NCBI GenBank assembly: GCA_015494035.1
Contig: WGBZ01000369.1
Coordinates: forward strand, 1 to 20,051
Reading direction: 5' to 3'
Source: Lysobacterales bacterium
GTDB lineage: Bacteria; Pseudomonadota; Gammaproteobacteria; Xanthomonadales; Marinicellaceae
DNA length: 20,051 bases
The position numbers were made by a program, and so were the translations under genes. Below, piece after piece: positions 1-7,437 of the stretch (position 1 is the stretch's first letter; every line of letters begins with the position of its first letter). Under the pieces are notes generated by a model. The model did no database searches. It was not told the DNA's origin and saw only the letters and a list, made by a program, of their open reading frames with translations.

Positions 1-1
1 G

Positions 2-955
2 GAAACGATCTTGGTGGCCGCCAGCGATGGCACCCTGGCTGCCGATGTGCGGCCGATGGTCAAAATCAGCATTCAGGTCATGGCCAACGACAATGAAGGC
101 CGCATGGAAACGGGTTTTGCCGGTGGCGGTGGGCGACGCACCCTGGGAGAAATCCTGGACACGCCCTCTCTGGTGGACTCGTTTGTGGATCAGGCGGTCA
201 AGACGGCCCTGATCAACCTCAAGGCCAGGCCGGCACCGGCCGGCACCATGCCGGTGGTGGTGGGCGCTGGCTGGCCCGGCGTGCTGCTGCATGAAGCCAT
301 CGGCCACGGACTGGAAGGCGATTTCAACCGCAAGGGTTCATCGGCCTTTTCCGGCCGCATCGGTCAGCGCGTGGCCAGTGATGCCTGTACCATCATCGAT
401 AGCGGCATCCTGCCGGGTCGGCGCGGCTCCCTGACTGTCGATGACGAAGGCACGCCAGCGGCTGAAAACGTGTTAATTGAAAAGGGGATATTGCGTGGCT
501 ATATGCAGGACAAGCTCAATGCCCGGCTGATGGGCATGCAGCCCACAGGTAACGGGCGCCGCGAATCCTTTGCCCACCTGCCCATGCCCCGCATGACCAA
601 CACTTACATGTTGGCCGGTGAGCATGACCCGGAAGAAATCATTGCCTCGGTGGACAAGGGCCTTTACGCGGTGAATTTTGCCGGTGGCCAGGTGGACATC
701 ACCAATGGCAAATTTGTGTTTTCAGCCAACGAAGCCTACCTGATTGAAAACGGCAAAATCACCACGCCGGTCAAGGGCGCCACCTTGATTGGCGATGGCC
801 CCACGGTGTTGACCCGCGTCAGCATGGTGGGCAATGACCTGGCGTTCGATCAGGGGCTGGGTGTGTGTGGCAAGGACGGTCAGAGCGTTCCGGTGGGCAT
901 CGGGCAGCCGACCTTGCGCGTGGACGAACTCACCGTCGGCGGAACCCAGTTGTAA
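2..955 (+). CDS. tldD: Metalloprotease TldD, C-terminal part (5' end outside window)
   Basis: The frame is open from the left edge, so only about the last 317 residues are present; the family is about 480 residues long. TldD is the zinc-protease subunit of the cytoplasmic TldD/TldE heterodimer, which degrades unfolded peptides and trims modified peptides such as microcin precursors. The visible signature is [11 protein letters not shown] starting at base 290, an HExxxH zinc-binding motif, followed by the conserved C-terminal fold with [23 protein letters not shown] and MVGNDL. The partner gene pmbA/tldE lies downstream on the same strand, with the minus-strand darP between them. The stop at 953-955 is 16 bp from a small palindromic element. 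Family assignment is secure; the true start is not visible. Confidence 0.96.
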   Translation, partial: ETILVAASDGTLAADVRPMVKISIQVMANDNEGRMETGFAGGGGRRTLGEILDTPSLVDSFVDQAVKTALINLKARPAPAGTMPVVVGAGWPGVLLHEAIGHGLEGDFNRKGSSAFSGRIGQRVASDACTIIDSGILPGRRGSLTVDDEGTPAAENVLIEKGILRGYMQDKLNARLMGMQPTGNGRRESFAHLPMPRMTNTYMLAGEHDPEEIIASVDKGLYAVNFAGGQVDITNGKFVFSANEAYLIENGKITTPVKGATLIGDGPTVLTRVSMVGNDLAFDQGLGVCGKDGQSVPVGIGQPTLRVDELTVGGTQL

Positions 956-971
956 AGGCTGGCGGTGTTTT

Positions 972-1063
972 GGGAGCCTCTGATTAGATCGTGACACGGC
1001 ATCTTGCGGCGTAAAATCGTCCATTTCTGCGTTGCGAACCTTCACAATTCAATCAGAGGCTCC
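972..1063. mobile_element. Internally deleted copy (92 bp) of the GGGAAGCTCTGAT palindromic element
   Basis: The ends are inverted repeats: GGAGCCTCTGATT at 973-985 matches the reverse complement of 1051-1063. The left arm (AAATCGTCC, CTGCGTTGC, CCTTCAC) aligns with the copy at 8826-8987 read in reverse. The second arm and the CAATAG centre are missing, so this copy runs straight from the first arm into the right end. It fills the gap between convergent tldD and darP. The TTA next to its right end (1064-1066) is the complement of the darP TAA stop. The left flank is TTT, so any target duplication has decayed. It has no coding capacity and is presumably a non-autonomous transposon remnant. Confidence 0.8.
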
Positions 1064-1594
1064 TTAGCCCACAGGTGGTGGTAAAGGAGTCAGTTGATCC
1101 AGGTCACGCAGGGCCTCGAACAGTTTTCGCCGCTGCCGCTTGTCAACGGGCTGTTTTTTCTGGCACTGGCGAAGAATCTGCCTCAGGTTTTGCAGGGCAT
1201 CGGGCTGCCCACAGGCATAAAGGGCTTCCAGCCTGGAGGGGTCTTCCAGAAGGGCATCGACCCAGCGTTGCAGCAAATCGCCCCGAGCCGCGCGAGCCTT
1301 TTCCTCGGCCTCCTGCTGGGCAATGGTGGCCAGAATATGCTCGGGTTCGTTGTTAAGCAGTAATTTGGCCAGAAACTGCACTTCGCGTTTTTTGGCAATG
1401 TGACTCTTGATGCGCCGCGTTTTGGCGATGGTATCAAGAATTTTCTGGCTTAGCGGCAGACTGGCCAGCCACTCGGGCTTGCCGTCCAGCAATTGCAGGG
1501 CCAGATCCTGCATGCTGCGGGCATAATTTTTTTGTTGGGTTTTGCTGGCAAAAGCCGGCGTATCCGGTGAATCTTGATGATGGGAATCAGACAT
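1064..1594 (-). CDS. darP: Ribosome-associated protein DarP (YjgA, DUF615 family)
   Basis: The product is 176 residues starting MSDSHHQD; E. coli YjgA is 183. The family (DUF615) is an alpha-helical, highly charged protein that binds pre-50S ribosomal particles and helps late assembly of the large subunit. Family features are the basic RRIKSHIAKKREVQFLAKLL stretch, the acidic central helix, and a C-terminal half ending in a QPVDKRQRRKLFEALRDL-type segment. The ATG at 1594 was chosen over an upstream in-frame TTG at 1600. This start overlaps the divergent pmbA start, and darP divergent from pmbA is also the E. coli arrangement. No strong ribosome binding site is visible. The stop codon directly abuts a small palindromic element. 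Confidence 0.9.
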   Translation of the reverse strand: MSDSHHQDSPDTPAFASKTQQKNYARSMQDLALQLLDGKPEWLASLPLSQKILDTIAKTRRIKSHIAKKREVQFLAKLLLNNEPEHILATIAQQEAEEKARAARGDLLQRWVDALLEDPSRLEALYACGQPDALQNLRQILRQCQKKQPVDKRQRRKLFEALRDLDQLTPLPPPVG

Positions 1595-2960
1595 GAACAA
1601 GGCGCTTAGTGAGAATCAGGAAATGCAGAAGAAAATTGAACAAGCCAGGGGCATTGTTGCAGATGTATTGGAAACAGTAAAGTGCTCCGGGGCTTTTCAG
1701 GCCGAGGTGGCTTATGCCCAAGGCAGTGGCCTGTCGGTCAGCACCCGTCGTGGACAGGTTGATACCGTGGAACACAATGACGATCGATCCCTGTCGGTCA
1801 CCGTTTATTTGAAAAACAATTCCGGCGACGGACTCAGCAAGGGGTCGGCCAGTAGCGCCATTCTCGACCCCGATGCCATTGCCCTGACCATCGATAAAGC
1901 CATGGCCATCGCCGCGCTCACCGAGCCTGATCCCTACATGGGCCTGGCTGATAAATCGCTGCTGGCCAGTGAATTCCGTGAACTGGGCACCTGGCAGCCA
2001 CAGGCGGCCACGGCACAGGGCCTGATCGAGCGGGCGCTGGAAGCCGAGGCCGCGGCCAGTGCAGCAGGCGCCACGGTGGACCAAAGTGCCGTACAGCTTG
2101 GCGAATCCTTCTCTGTTTATGGCAACAGCCACGGTTTTCTGGCTCACCACACTGGCAGCAATGCCTCGGCCTCGGTGGTGGCCCTGGCCGAGCAGGACGG
2201 CGCCATGGAAAGGGATTATTGGTGGGACGCCACGCGGCAGGTCAACACGTTGCTATCCGCACAGGAAATTGGCCAGAAAGCGGCCCGCCGTACCCGGCGG
2301 CGGCTGGGTGCCCGCAAGGTGGCCTCCGGCGCTTACCCGGTGCTTTTTGAAGCGCCGGTGGCGAAAACGCTGGTGGGGCATCTGTTGCAGGCTATCAGTG
2401 GATCAGCCCTGTATCAGGACGCCAGTTTTCTCAAGGGTGCGCTGGGCGAGCCGATTTTCCCCCAGTGGTTGACCATTCAGGAAGACCCGTTTTTACCCGG
2501 CGGTTTTGCCAGCCGTAACTATGACGCCGACGGCGTTCAAACCCGTGCCCGCTCCCTGATTGAACGCGGGGTATTAGCCGGTTATCTGTTATCCAGCTAT
2601 GCAGCGCGTCGGCTGGGGCTGGAGACCACCGGCAACGCCGGTGGCTCGCATAATGTGCTGGTGCAGCCCAATGCCGGTGATTTGTCAGAGCTGCTGCAAC
2701 AAATGGGCACCGGCTTGCTGGTTACCGAAGTCATGGGTCAGGGAATCAACCTGGTAACGGGTGATTATTCCCGCGGCGCCAGCGGTTTCTGGGTCGAAAA
2801 TGGCCAGATTCAGTATCCGGTGAACGAAATCACCGTGGCCGGCAACCTCAAAGACCTGTATGCCAGCCTGCAAGCGGTGGGCAGCGATGTGGACAAACGC
2901 AGCAAAATCCAGACCGGTTCCTGGCTGTTTGATCGCATGGCAGTGGCTGGAGAAGGCTGA
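1593..2960 (+). CDS. pmbA: Metalloprotease accessory subunit PmbA/TldE
   Basis: The product is 455 residues, close to E. coli PmbA (450). It is the subunit of the TldD/TldE protease that lacks the HExxxH zinc motif and forms the chamber with TldD. The protein shows VSTRRGQVDTVEHN near the N-terminus, the central ERDYWWD segment, and the diagnostic C-terminal run MGTGLLVTEVMGQG, TGDYSRGASGFWVENG and EITVAGNLKD. The start at 1593 gives the length nearest the family and has a weak GGGA about 8 bases upstream. ATG 1623 is a possible shorter start, but its AGGA is too close. It is downstream of tldD but not obviously co-transcribed, because darP lies between them in the opposite orientation. Confidence 0.95.
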   Translation: MNKALSENQEMQKKIEQARGIVADVLETVKCSGAFQAEVAYAQGSGLSVSTRRGQVDTVEHNDDRSLSVTVYLKNNSGDGLSKGSASSAILDPDAIALTIDKAMAIAALTEPDPYMGLADKSLLASEFRELGTWQPQAATAQGLIERALEAEAAASAAGATVDQSAVQLGESFSVYGNSHGFLAHHTGSNASASVVALAEQDGAMERDYWWDATRQVNTLLSAQEIGQKAARRTRRRLGARKVASGAYPVLFEAPVAKTLVGHLLQAISGSALYQDASFLKGALGEPIFPQWLTIQEDPFLPGGFASRNYDADGVQTRARSLIERGVLAGYLLSSYAARRLGLETTGNAGGSHNVLVQPNAGDLSELLQQMGTGLLVTEVMGQGINLVTGDYSRGASGFWVENGQIQYPVNEITVAGNLKDLYASLQAVGSDVDKRSKIQTGSWLFDRMAVAGEG

Positions 2961-3067
2961 GCCGGGCCCAAAGCGGTTTCCGCTCCACTTTAGCCGCTCA
3001 TTTCGCGTTTTTCTGCCGAGCGGCAAAAGCCGCCAGCTGTTCGTCGCTGGCCGGTGGCTGGTATATA

Positions 3068-3346
3068 TTAACCCGGCACCATAATACGACACGTTCAGAG
3101 CCACAAGCCTCTTCCCTTTCAAGGCGCGTGCCGCCGGTAAGGGTGCTCCCTTGCCAAGACGCGCAACACGGAAAGGGGTGAGGCTTGTGGCTCCTCTCTG
3201 ATTGGTTTGAAAAGAAAGGCCGTGCTGTGCGCGCCCGCGAACTACGTTATCGAAACTTGCTGTAGGACTACTACAGCGGCGTTTCGAGGCCTTGCCGCGA
3301 ACACGCACAGTACGGCTGAATATGTCGTATTATGGTGCCGGGTTAA
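3068..3346. mobile_element. Palindromic element with TTAACCCGGCACC ends, carrying a nested insertion
   Basis: The two ends are inverted repeats of 31 bp with 2 mismatches: 3068-3098 begins TTAACCCGGCACCATAAT, and 3316-3346 is its reverse complement. The right arm continues inward as CCGTACTGTGCGTG. The matching left-arm sequence CCGTGCTGTGCGCG resumes only at 3220, so 3099-3219 is extra DNA. Without it the element is about 158 bp and palindromic throughout, with a core hairpin at 3251-3286 (CGAAAC, GCTGTAG, loop GACTA, CTACAGC, GTTTCG). It interrupts the 3' end of the DUF1244 gene within the codons around KARI/YQPP; the flanks are AT-rich (ATATATA) and an exact target duplication cannot be fixed. 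There is no reading frame of its own. The ends differ from those of the GGGAAGCTCTGAT family, so it is a separate family. Confidence 0.78.
3098..3193. repeat. 96-bp inverted repeat nested in the TTAACCCGG element
   Basis: GAGCCACAAGCCTC at 3098-3111 is exactly complementary to 3180-3193. Pairing then continues imperfectly inward through CCCTTTC, GCGCGT and AAGGG/CCCTT to a TGCT-type loop near 3144. It makes up most of the 121-bp stretch (3099-3219) that interrupts the left arm of the surrounding element. The remaining 26 bp or so (CTCTCTGATTGG onwards) is unexplained. It contains no gene. It could be a tiny element in its own right or a strong cruciform or RNA hairpin. Confidence 0.7.
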
Positions 3347-3455
3347 TCCTGGCTTTCCACTCGCTGTAGGGCATGCCATAGATTTTCTCGCGTGCGGCTT
3401 CCTTGTCCAATCCTATGCCTTGTTTGGCCGCGGCTTCCTGCCACCAGTCGGCTGG

Positions 3456-3615
3456 GGGAAGCTCTGATCGAATCGTGAACTCGCCTCTCATACCTTAACT
3501 GTCCGATAACTGTGTTGAAGTCCTGGCCAATAGCCAGCTATTGGCTCCGAACTTCGCCTGGTTCTCGACCATTTCAGGCATAAGTTGCTTCGTCCAGATT
3601 CAATCAGAGCTTCCC
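3456..3615. mobile_element. Full-length 160-bp palindromic element (GGGAAGCTCTGAT family) inside DUF1244 gene
   Basis: The ends are GGGAAGCTCTGATCGAATC on the left and its near-exact complement GATTCAATCAGAGCTTCCC on the right. The two arms pair imperfectly along their whole length and meet at CCAATAG-CTATTGG around 3530-3543. It aligns end to end with the copies at 15217-15376 and 17544-17703. It is inserted in the DUF1244 coding region, where the adjoining host sequence gives TGG on the left and AGG on the right, so any 3-bp target duplication has diverged. Its right end supplies the premature stop of the truncated DUF1244 frame. It has no coding capacity. Confidence 0.85.
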
Positions 3616-3820
3616 AGGCTGTTGCGGAAGGAAACCGGCCAGAATCATCAGATCGATATTTTGCACGTCCTTGTTGTTGTCCAGGTGCTGCAAGAGGCGA
3701 TCAAGCACAGCGGCCTTGATGGCATTTTCCTGTTCCGGGGTGAGGTCTTCGCTCATGTTCGGGTCTCCAAATCGTGAGATAATAGCTACCGTTATTTTCT
3801 CACACACAGGCAGTTTCAGC

Positions 3821-4681
3821 ATGAGTGCACAGATTCTGGACGGCAAAAAAGTGTCTTCCCAGCTTATCGACAAAATCCGTCAGAAAGTGGACGCGCGCGT
3901 GGCCGCCGGACACGCAGCACCAGGTCTGGCGGTGGTGCTGGTGGGTGATGATCCGGCCTCCCAGGTTTATGTTCGCAACAAGGTTCGGGCCTGTGAAAAA
4001 GCCGGCATTCGTTCCCTGTCCTGGCGCCTGCCACGCACGGTTTCAGCTCATGAGCTGTATGCCCTGATTGACGAACTGAACGAGAACCCGGAAGTGGACG
4101 GCATTCTGGTGCAATTGCCTTTGCCCGAACACATCAACGAAACCGAAGTCACCAACCGCATTCTGCCACACAAGGACGTGGACGGTTTTCATGCTGAAAA
4201 CGTCGGTCATTTGGCTTTGCGCCAACCGGGCTTGCGACCGTGCACGCCACGCGGGGTCATGACCTTGCTGGACCACTATGGCATTAATCCCAAAGGTCAG
4301 CATTGCGTGATCGTGGGCGCGTCCAATATCGTGGGCCGGCCGCTGGTGCTGGAAATGCTGTATGCCGGCGCCACCACCACCTGTTGCCACCGTTTTACCC
4401 GCGATCTGGCCGAGCACGTACGCAGCGCTGACATTCTGTGCGTGGCCGTGGGCAAGCCGGGTATCGTTAACAGCGACTGGATCAAGCCCGGTGCCGTGGT
4501 GGTGGATGTGGGCATCAACCGCAAGGCGGATGGTTCCCTGTGTGGGGACGTGGATTTTGACTCGGCGGCGGCCAGGGCCGCCTGGATTACCCCGGTGCCC
4601 GGTGGGGTTGGCCCCATGACGGTCGCCACCCTGATGCAAAACACGTACGAAGCCAGTCTGCTGAATTCGCAACAAGGTTGA
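3821..4681 (+). CDS. folD: Bifunctional methylenetetrahydrofolate dehydrogenase/cyclohydrolase FolD
   Basis: The product is 286 residues, the normal family length. The cytoplasmic enzyme converts 5,10-methylene-THF to 10-formyl-THF in two steps using NADP, feeding purine synthesis and fMet-tRNA formylation. Seen in the sequence: the YVRNK motif with catalytic Tyr50 and Lys54, Gln98 in LVQLPLP, Asp121 in HKDVDGFH, the Rossmann motif GASNIVGRP at 166-174, and the C-terminal [10 protein letters not shown] signature. The start [10 protein letters not shown] matches the family; a longer in-frame extension upstream would run antisense through the DUF1244 remnant and is not credible. The ribosome binding site is weak. 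A GATAAT at 3778-3783 is a possible -10 box, without a clear -35. It is divergent from DUF1244 and convergent with the DUF1631 gene. Confidence 0.97.
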   Translation: MSAQILDGKKVSSQLIDKIRQKVDARVAAGHAAPGLAVVLVGDDPASQVYVRNKVRACEKAGIRSLSWRLPRTVSAHELYALIDELNENPEVDGILVQLPLPEHINETEVTNRILPHKDVDGFHAENVGHLALRQPGLRPCTPRGVMTLLDHYGINPKGQHCVIVGASNIVGRPLVLEMLYAGATTTCCHRFTRDLAEHVRSADILCVAVGKPGIVNSDWIKPGAVVVDVGINRKADGSLCGDVDFDSAAARAAWITPVPGGVGPMTVATLMQNTYEASLLNSQQG

Positions 4682-4748
4682 TTCGTTTTCCGTTTTTTTC
4701 GGCGGCTTCTCGATTGTGCGGGCTTGTAGAGGCTTGGCGGGTTTAAAT

Positions 4749-4766
4749 GGCCTGTCCGAGCAGGCC
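4749..4766. terminator. Short GC-rich hairpin between convergent folD and DUF1631 gene
   Basis: GGCCTG and CAGGCC form a perfect 6-bp stem around a TCCGAG loop in the 104-bp gap between two convergent genes. No T-tract follows on either strand, so an intrinsic terminator is only a weak possibility. Nothing else was recognised in this gap. Confidence 0.25.
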
Positions 4767-4785
4767 CTGAACGTGCCCGGGCAGC

Positions 4786-7113
4786 TTATGCCTTGTCGCT
4801 GCTTTCCTGACCCGAGTTGTCTTTGAGCTTGTTGGCAATGGCGCTTAAGGCGCGGTCGAACAGCGGGATCTGTTCAAGGATGCGCGCCTTGCCAGAACGC
4901 AGATCGGCAGCCAGTCCAGCCGGTGATTTATCCATGACTTTCAGGCCGCGGGCATTCACAAACAGCAACTTGCCACTAATGGGGCTGATCCAGGACAGCT
5001 TGGCGCGCAGGGTCTTGCCTTCGCTGTTGGTGAATTCAAACCAGGTGCCCACTTCCAGTTTTTCCACCGTTTCGTTGTGTTCGTCGGTTTCAATTTCTTC
5101 GTCGTCGGTGTCTTCAGACAGCACAATTTCCTGAATAAAACTCTGCACTTCGGAAGGTTCAGCCTCATTGTCGGCAATTTGCAGGATGTCTTCCGGCGCA
5201 ATGAATTCCAGCTCCTCGTCGATTTCGCCGGCTTCAATGCCGTTGATGCTGGCCAGGTACTGGTACAGTTCTTCTGCCTGTTCGCGAATGTCCTTTTCCG
5301 GCACCGCCACCAGTTCCAGGCCATCGGCAAATTCTTCCATCAGGCGTTTCAGGTCCACTTCGGTGATGTTGACAATGTGCGCCGGATCCGCGTATTCGGC
5401 CAGTTTTTGGGCAAAAGTAACCTGTTGCTGGAACTCGTCGGAATCTTCGCCGTGGCGCAGGTGCATCAGGATCAGTACATTGGCCCATGGCTTGACCAGA
5501 ATGTCGCGCACAAGATCAGGCAGGGTATGGTCCTGCATCACATCCACCAGCACGCTGGCTGCGGTCTGTTTGGCCTTCTTGACCTTCTCCCGGCCCAAAG
5601 TGGCTTCGGTGACGCGTTTTTCGGCCACCACGGCACGTTTCTTGCGCCGCTCAAGAAACCGCTTAAGGTCGTCATTAAGCTGTTCAAACAGGCTCAGGTC
5701 ATCGTCGTAATCATTCAGCACCGTGTTGGTGATTTCAGTGATTTTTTCAATGAACTGCCCTTTGGGATCGCTTTCTTCGGTCCAGCTCACCGAGGCGGTG
5801 GAGAGCGTGTCCAGCAGCTGTCGCGCCGGGTGTTCCTTGTTGGCAAACAGGTGGCGATCCTGCAGGGCAACTTTCAGGTAAGGAATTTGCAAACGCGCCA
5901 GAATGGCCTGTATTTCCGGTGGCAGGTTGCGGTCTTCAACCAGAAACTGAAACAGCATGCCGACCAGGTCGATGACGTCTTCGTCGGCCCGGTCCACGTG
6001 TTTTTCATCCACGGAATCGTCCAGCTGCCGGAGCTGTTTCAGCAGTTCCTCCTTGATGGCTTCGGGTGACTTGTCGCTTTCTGTGCTGCTGGCGGTTTGT
6101 AACAGGCTGAGCGCGTTGATCAGCAAGCCCATGTCGATGGGCGTGCCAGTGGGCGCGCCGCCTTCTGCCACCGTGGCCACAGCCCGGCTGGCCAGGGCGG
6201 ATGAAATGGCCTGAAAGTTGGGATCAACCGGATAACTGACGCCGGTGGGCATCAGGTTGTACCCACCAGGAACACCCGCAGGCATGGTACCTGCACCCGC
6301 AGGTTGGTCTCCCGGCACCAGGCCGGCTTCGGCCGGTATCGCGCCGGCTGGCATGGCCCCGGCCGGGCCATGATAACCCCTGGCCGGGTTGCGACCCATG
6401 TTGAATTTGATGGTCGGGCAGACGCCGTGTTCAGCCAGGTATTGGTTGATTTCGCCATAGGGCTGGTGCAAGCCGGCAATCAGGTGGCGTTCAAACAGCT
6501 TGTAAAGGATGAGTCGGATCTGGATGTCTGCTTCCAGTTCCTGCATGGATTCGGCAAAGGATTTGACAATCGCAAACGGGCCCAGGGGAAGTTTTTTATT
6601 GTCCAGTTCCGAACCCCCACCCAGCAGCGCAAACCGTTTTTTCAGGGCAAACAAGGGCTGGTGGTAGGCAGTTTCGGCTTTGGCAATGAGGTTGTCGATG
6701 GCCAGGTTTTCTTCCAGGTCTTCATCGTCAACCAGTGACAGGTCTTCACTCAAGGCATTTGGCGTGGCGCTGGGGAAAAACTCCAGTTGACCGCGTTTGA
6801 AATCGGCAAAGACTTTTTCCAGCCGCTCGGCAAAAAGGCGCGTCATCAGGCCCTTTTTCTTGCGGATCTCGCGCATGCCATCAAAAAACAGGGTTTGCTG
6901 GCGGTTGGTTTCAGCTTTTTCGGCCAGGTCAAACAGGGTGTCATCAAGGCCATCGTAAAAGGCATCGATTTGTGGGCGGATCAGGGTCAGGAACTTACTC
7001 TTGGTCTTGCCCAGCAGGTTGTCCAGGTTCAGGTTTTCTTTTTTGTCGCGAATATTGACGATTTTTTCATCGCCGCTGTTCGGGGAGTTATTTTTATTAT
7101 CCGAATTGCTCAT
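4786..7113 (-). CDS. DUF1631 family protein, unknown function
   Basis: The product is 775 residues from the ATG at 7113 (MSNSDNKNNS). A longer in-frame start at 7194 would add 27 residues unlike the family's polar N-terminus and was not chosen. The protein matches DUF1631, large cytoplasmic proteins of gammaproteobacteria sometimes labelled thymidine phosphorylase without good reason. It is mostly helical and charged, with no signal peptide or membrane segment. Residues about 241-292 form a Pro/Ala/Gly/Met-rich linker with repeated MPAG/IPAE-type units. An acidic stretch lies near 661-684 (SEDTDDEEIETDE). The C-terminal segment near 685-720 (VGTWFEF, RAKLSWISPISGKLLFVN) resembles a PilZ-like beta domain, which suggests c-di-GMP or regulatory binding, but that is inference. 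It is divergent from pepP. Confidence 0.82.
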   Translation of the reverse strand: MSNSDNKNNSPNSGDEKIVNIRDKKENLNLDNLLGKTKSKFLTLIRPQIDAFYDGLDDTLFDLAEKAETNRQQTLFFDGMREIRKKKGLMTRLFAERLEKVFADFKRGQLEFFPSATPNALSEDLSLVDDEDLEENLAIDNLIAKAETAYHQPLFALKKRFALLGGGSELDNKKLPLGPFAIVKSFAESMQELEADIQIRLILYKLFERHLIAGLHQPYGEINQYLAEHGVCPTIKFNMGRNPARGYHGPAGAMPAGAIPAEAGLVPGDQPAGAGTMPAGVPGGYNLMPTGVSYPVDPNFQAISSALASRAVATVAEGGAPTGTPIDMGLLINALSLLQTASSTESDKSPEAIKEELLKQLRQLDDSVDEKHVDRADEDVIDLVGMLFQFLVEDRNLPPEIQAILARLQIPYLKVALQDRHLFANKEHPARQLLDTLSTASVSWTEESDPKGQFIEKITEITNTVLNDYDDDLSLFEQLNDDLKRFLERRKKRAVVAEKRVTEATLGREKVKKAKQTAASVLVDVMQDHTLPDLVRDILVKPWANVLILMHLRHGEDSDEFQQQVTFAQKLAEYADPAHIVNITEVDLKRLMEEFADGLELVAVPEKDIREQAEELYQYLASINGIEAGEIDEELEFIAPEDILQIADNEAEPSEVQSFIQEIVLSEDTDDEEIETDEHNETVEKLEVGTWFEFTNSEGKTLRAKLSWISPISGKLLFVNARGLKVMDKSPAGLAADLRSGKARILEQIPLFDRALSAIANKLKDNSGQESSDKA

Positions 7114-7437
7114 GACCGAGTTGTTCCAGTAGGGTTCTCCGGGGTGCCGCAGTGGAACCACGGGCTGGCAGGCAAACAGGCACCTGCTTACCAAGCCAGT
7201 TTATCATTTTTTTTCGCTTTTCGTGTGCGCCAGGTCACAAACCGGCGCTTGACAGTGACACCATATGGCCAAGACCGCGAGGCTCTGTTTGACAGTGTCT
7301 GTGATAAAACGCGGCACAGGCGCCAGAAAAACTGCCAAATGGCATTTCTCAAACGGGTTTTGGCATGGCATTTTTGCCAGGCTGGCAGTATAGTTGGGTT
7401 CCCTTTTTCTATTCCATTAATCCGTGAGCGTTGTTAC
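7114..7437. promoter_or_regulatory. 324-bp divergent intergenic region with TGCCA/TGGCA inverted repeats
   Basis: This gap separates the DUF1631 and pepP starts and holds no convincing gene. Two consensus TTGACA hexamers, each followed by GTG, occur 40 bp apart at 7249 and 7289, but neither has a good -10 at 16-18 bp. Nearer pepP there is a 12-bp palindrome TGCCAAATGGCA at 7333-7344 and an inverted repeat TGGCA-TTTT-TGCCA at 7366-7379, with further TGGCA copies at 7361 and 7383. TATAGT at 7389-7394 could be the pepP -10 box. The TGGCA cluster just upstream of it would suit a regulator site. This is motif reading only. Confidence 0.35.

Larger units (their letters stand above)
2998..3756 (-). 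pseudogene. DUF1244 family protein, disrupted by two insertion elements
   Basis: Three pieces on the minus strand together rebuild a DUF1244 protein of about 104 residues. The N-terminal piece (3756 to about 3616) starts [10 protein letters not shown] and contains [14 protein letters not shown]. The middle piece (about 3455 to 3347) reads ADWWQEAAAKQ, then EKIYGMPYSEWKAR. The C-terminal piece (about 3067 to 2998) reads YQPPASDEQLAAFAARQ and ends NAK-stop. A 160-bp element separates pieces 1 and 2, and a 279-bp element separates pieces 2 and 3. The family motif CRNCL after LAGF has also decayed: one extra base shifts the frame and the cysteines read as Phe and Ser. What is still translated is a 50-residue peptide ending in the first element (stop 3604-3606). 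GGAGAC lies upstream of ATG 3756. DUF1244 has no established function that I can state. The gene is divergent from folD and convergent with pmbA. Confidence 0.88.

Noticed and set aside
3219..3316. Integron attC-like site in the palindromic core
   Set aside because: The hairpin is strong but there is no integrase or gene cassette, and it is fully explained as the core of the TTAACCCGG element.
3207..3467. Small plus-strand frame of 86 codons beside folD
   Set aside because: It runs antisense across the TTAACCCGG element and the DUF1244 fragment, so it cannot be an original gene.
3671..3820. Upstream in-frame extension of folD by 50 codons
   Set aside because: It is antisense to the DUF1244 N-terminus and unlike FolD proteins, which start near MSAQILDG.
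5077..6069. Open frame of 330 codons on the plus strand within the DUF1631 gene
   Set aside because: The translation is Phe/Gln/Val-rich, typical of the antisense of a charged protein, and matches no family I know.
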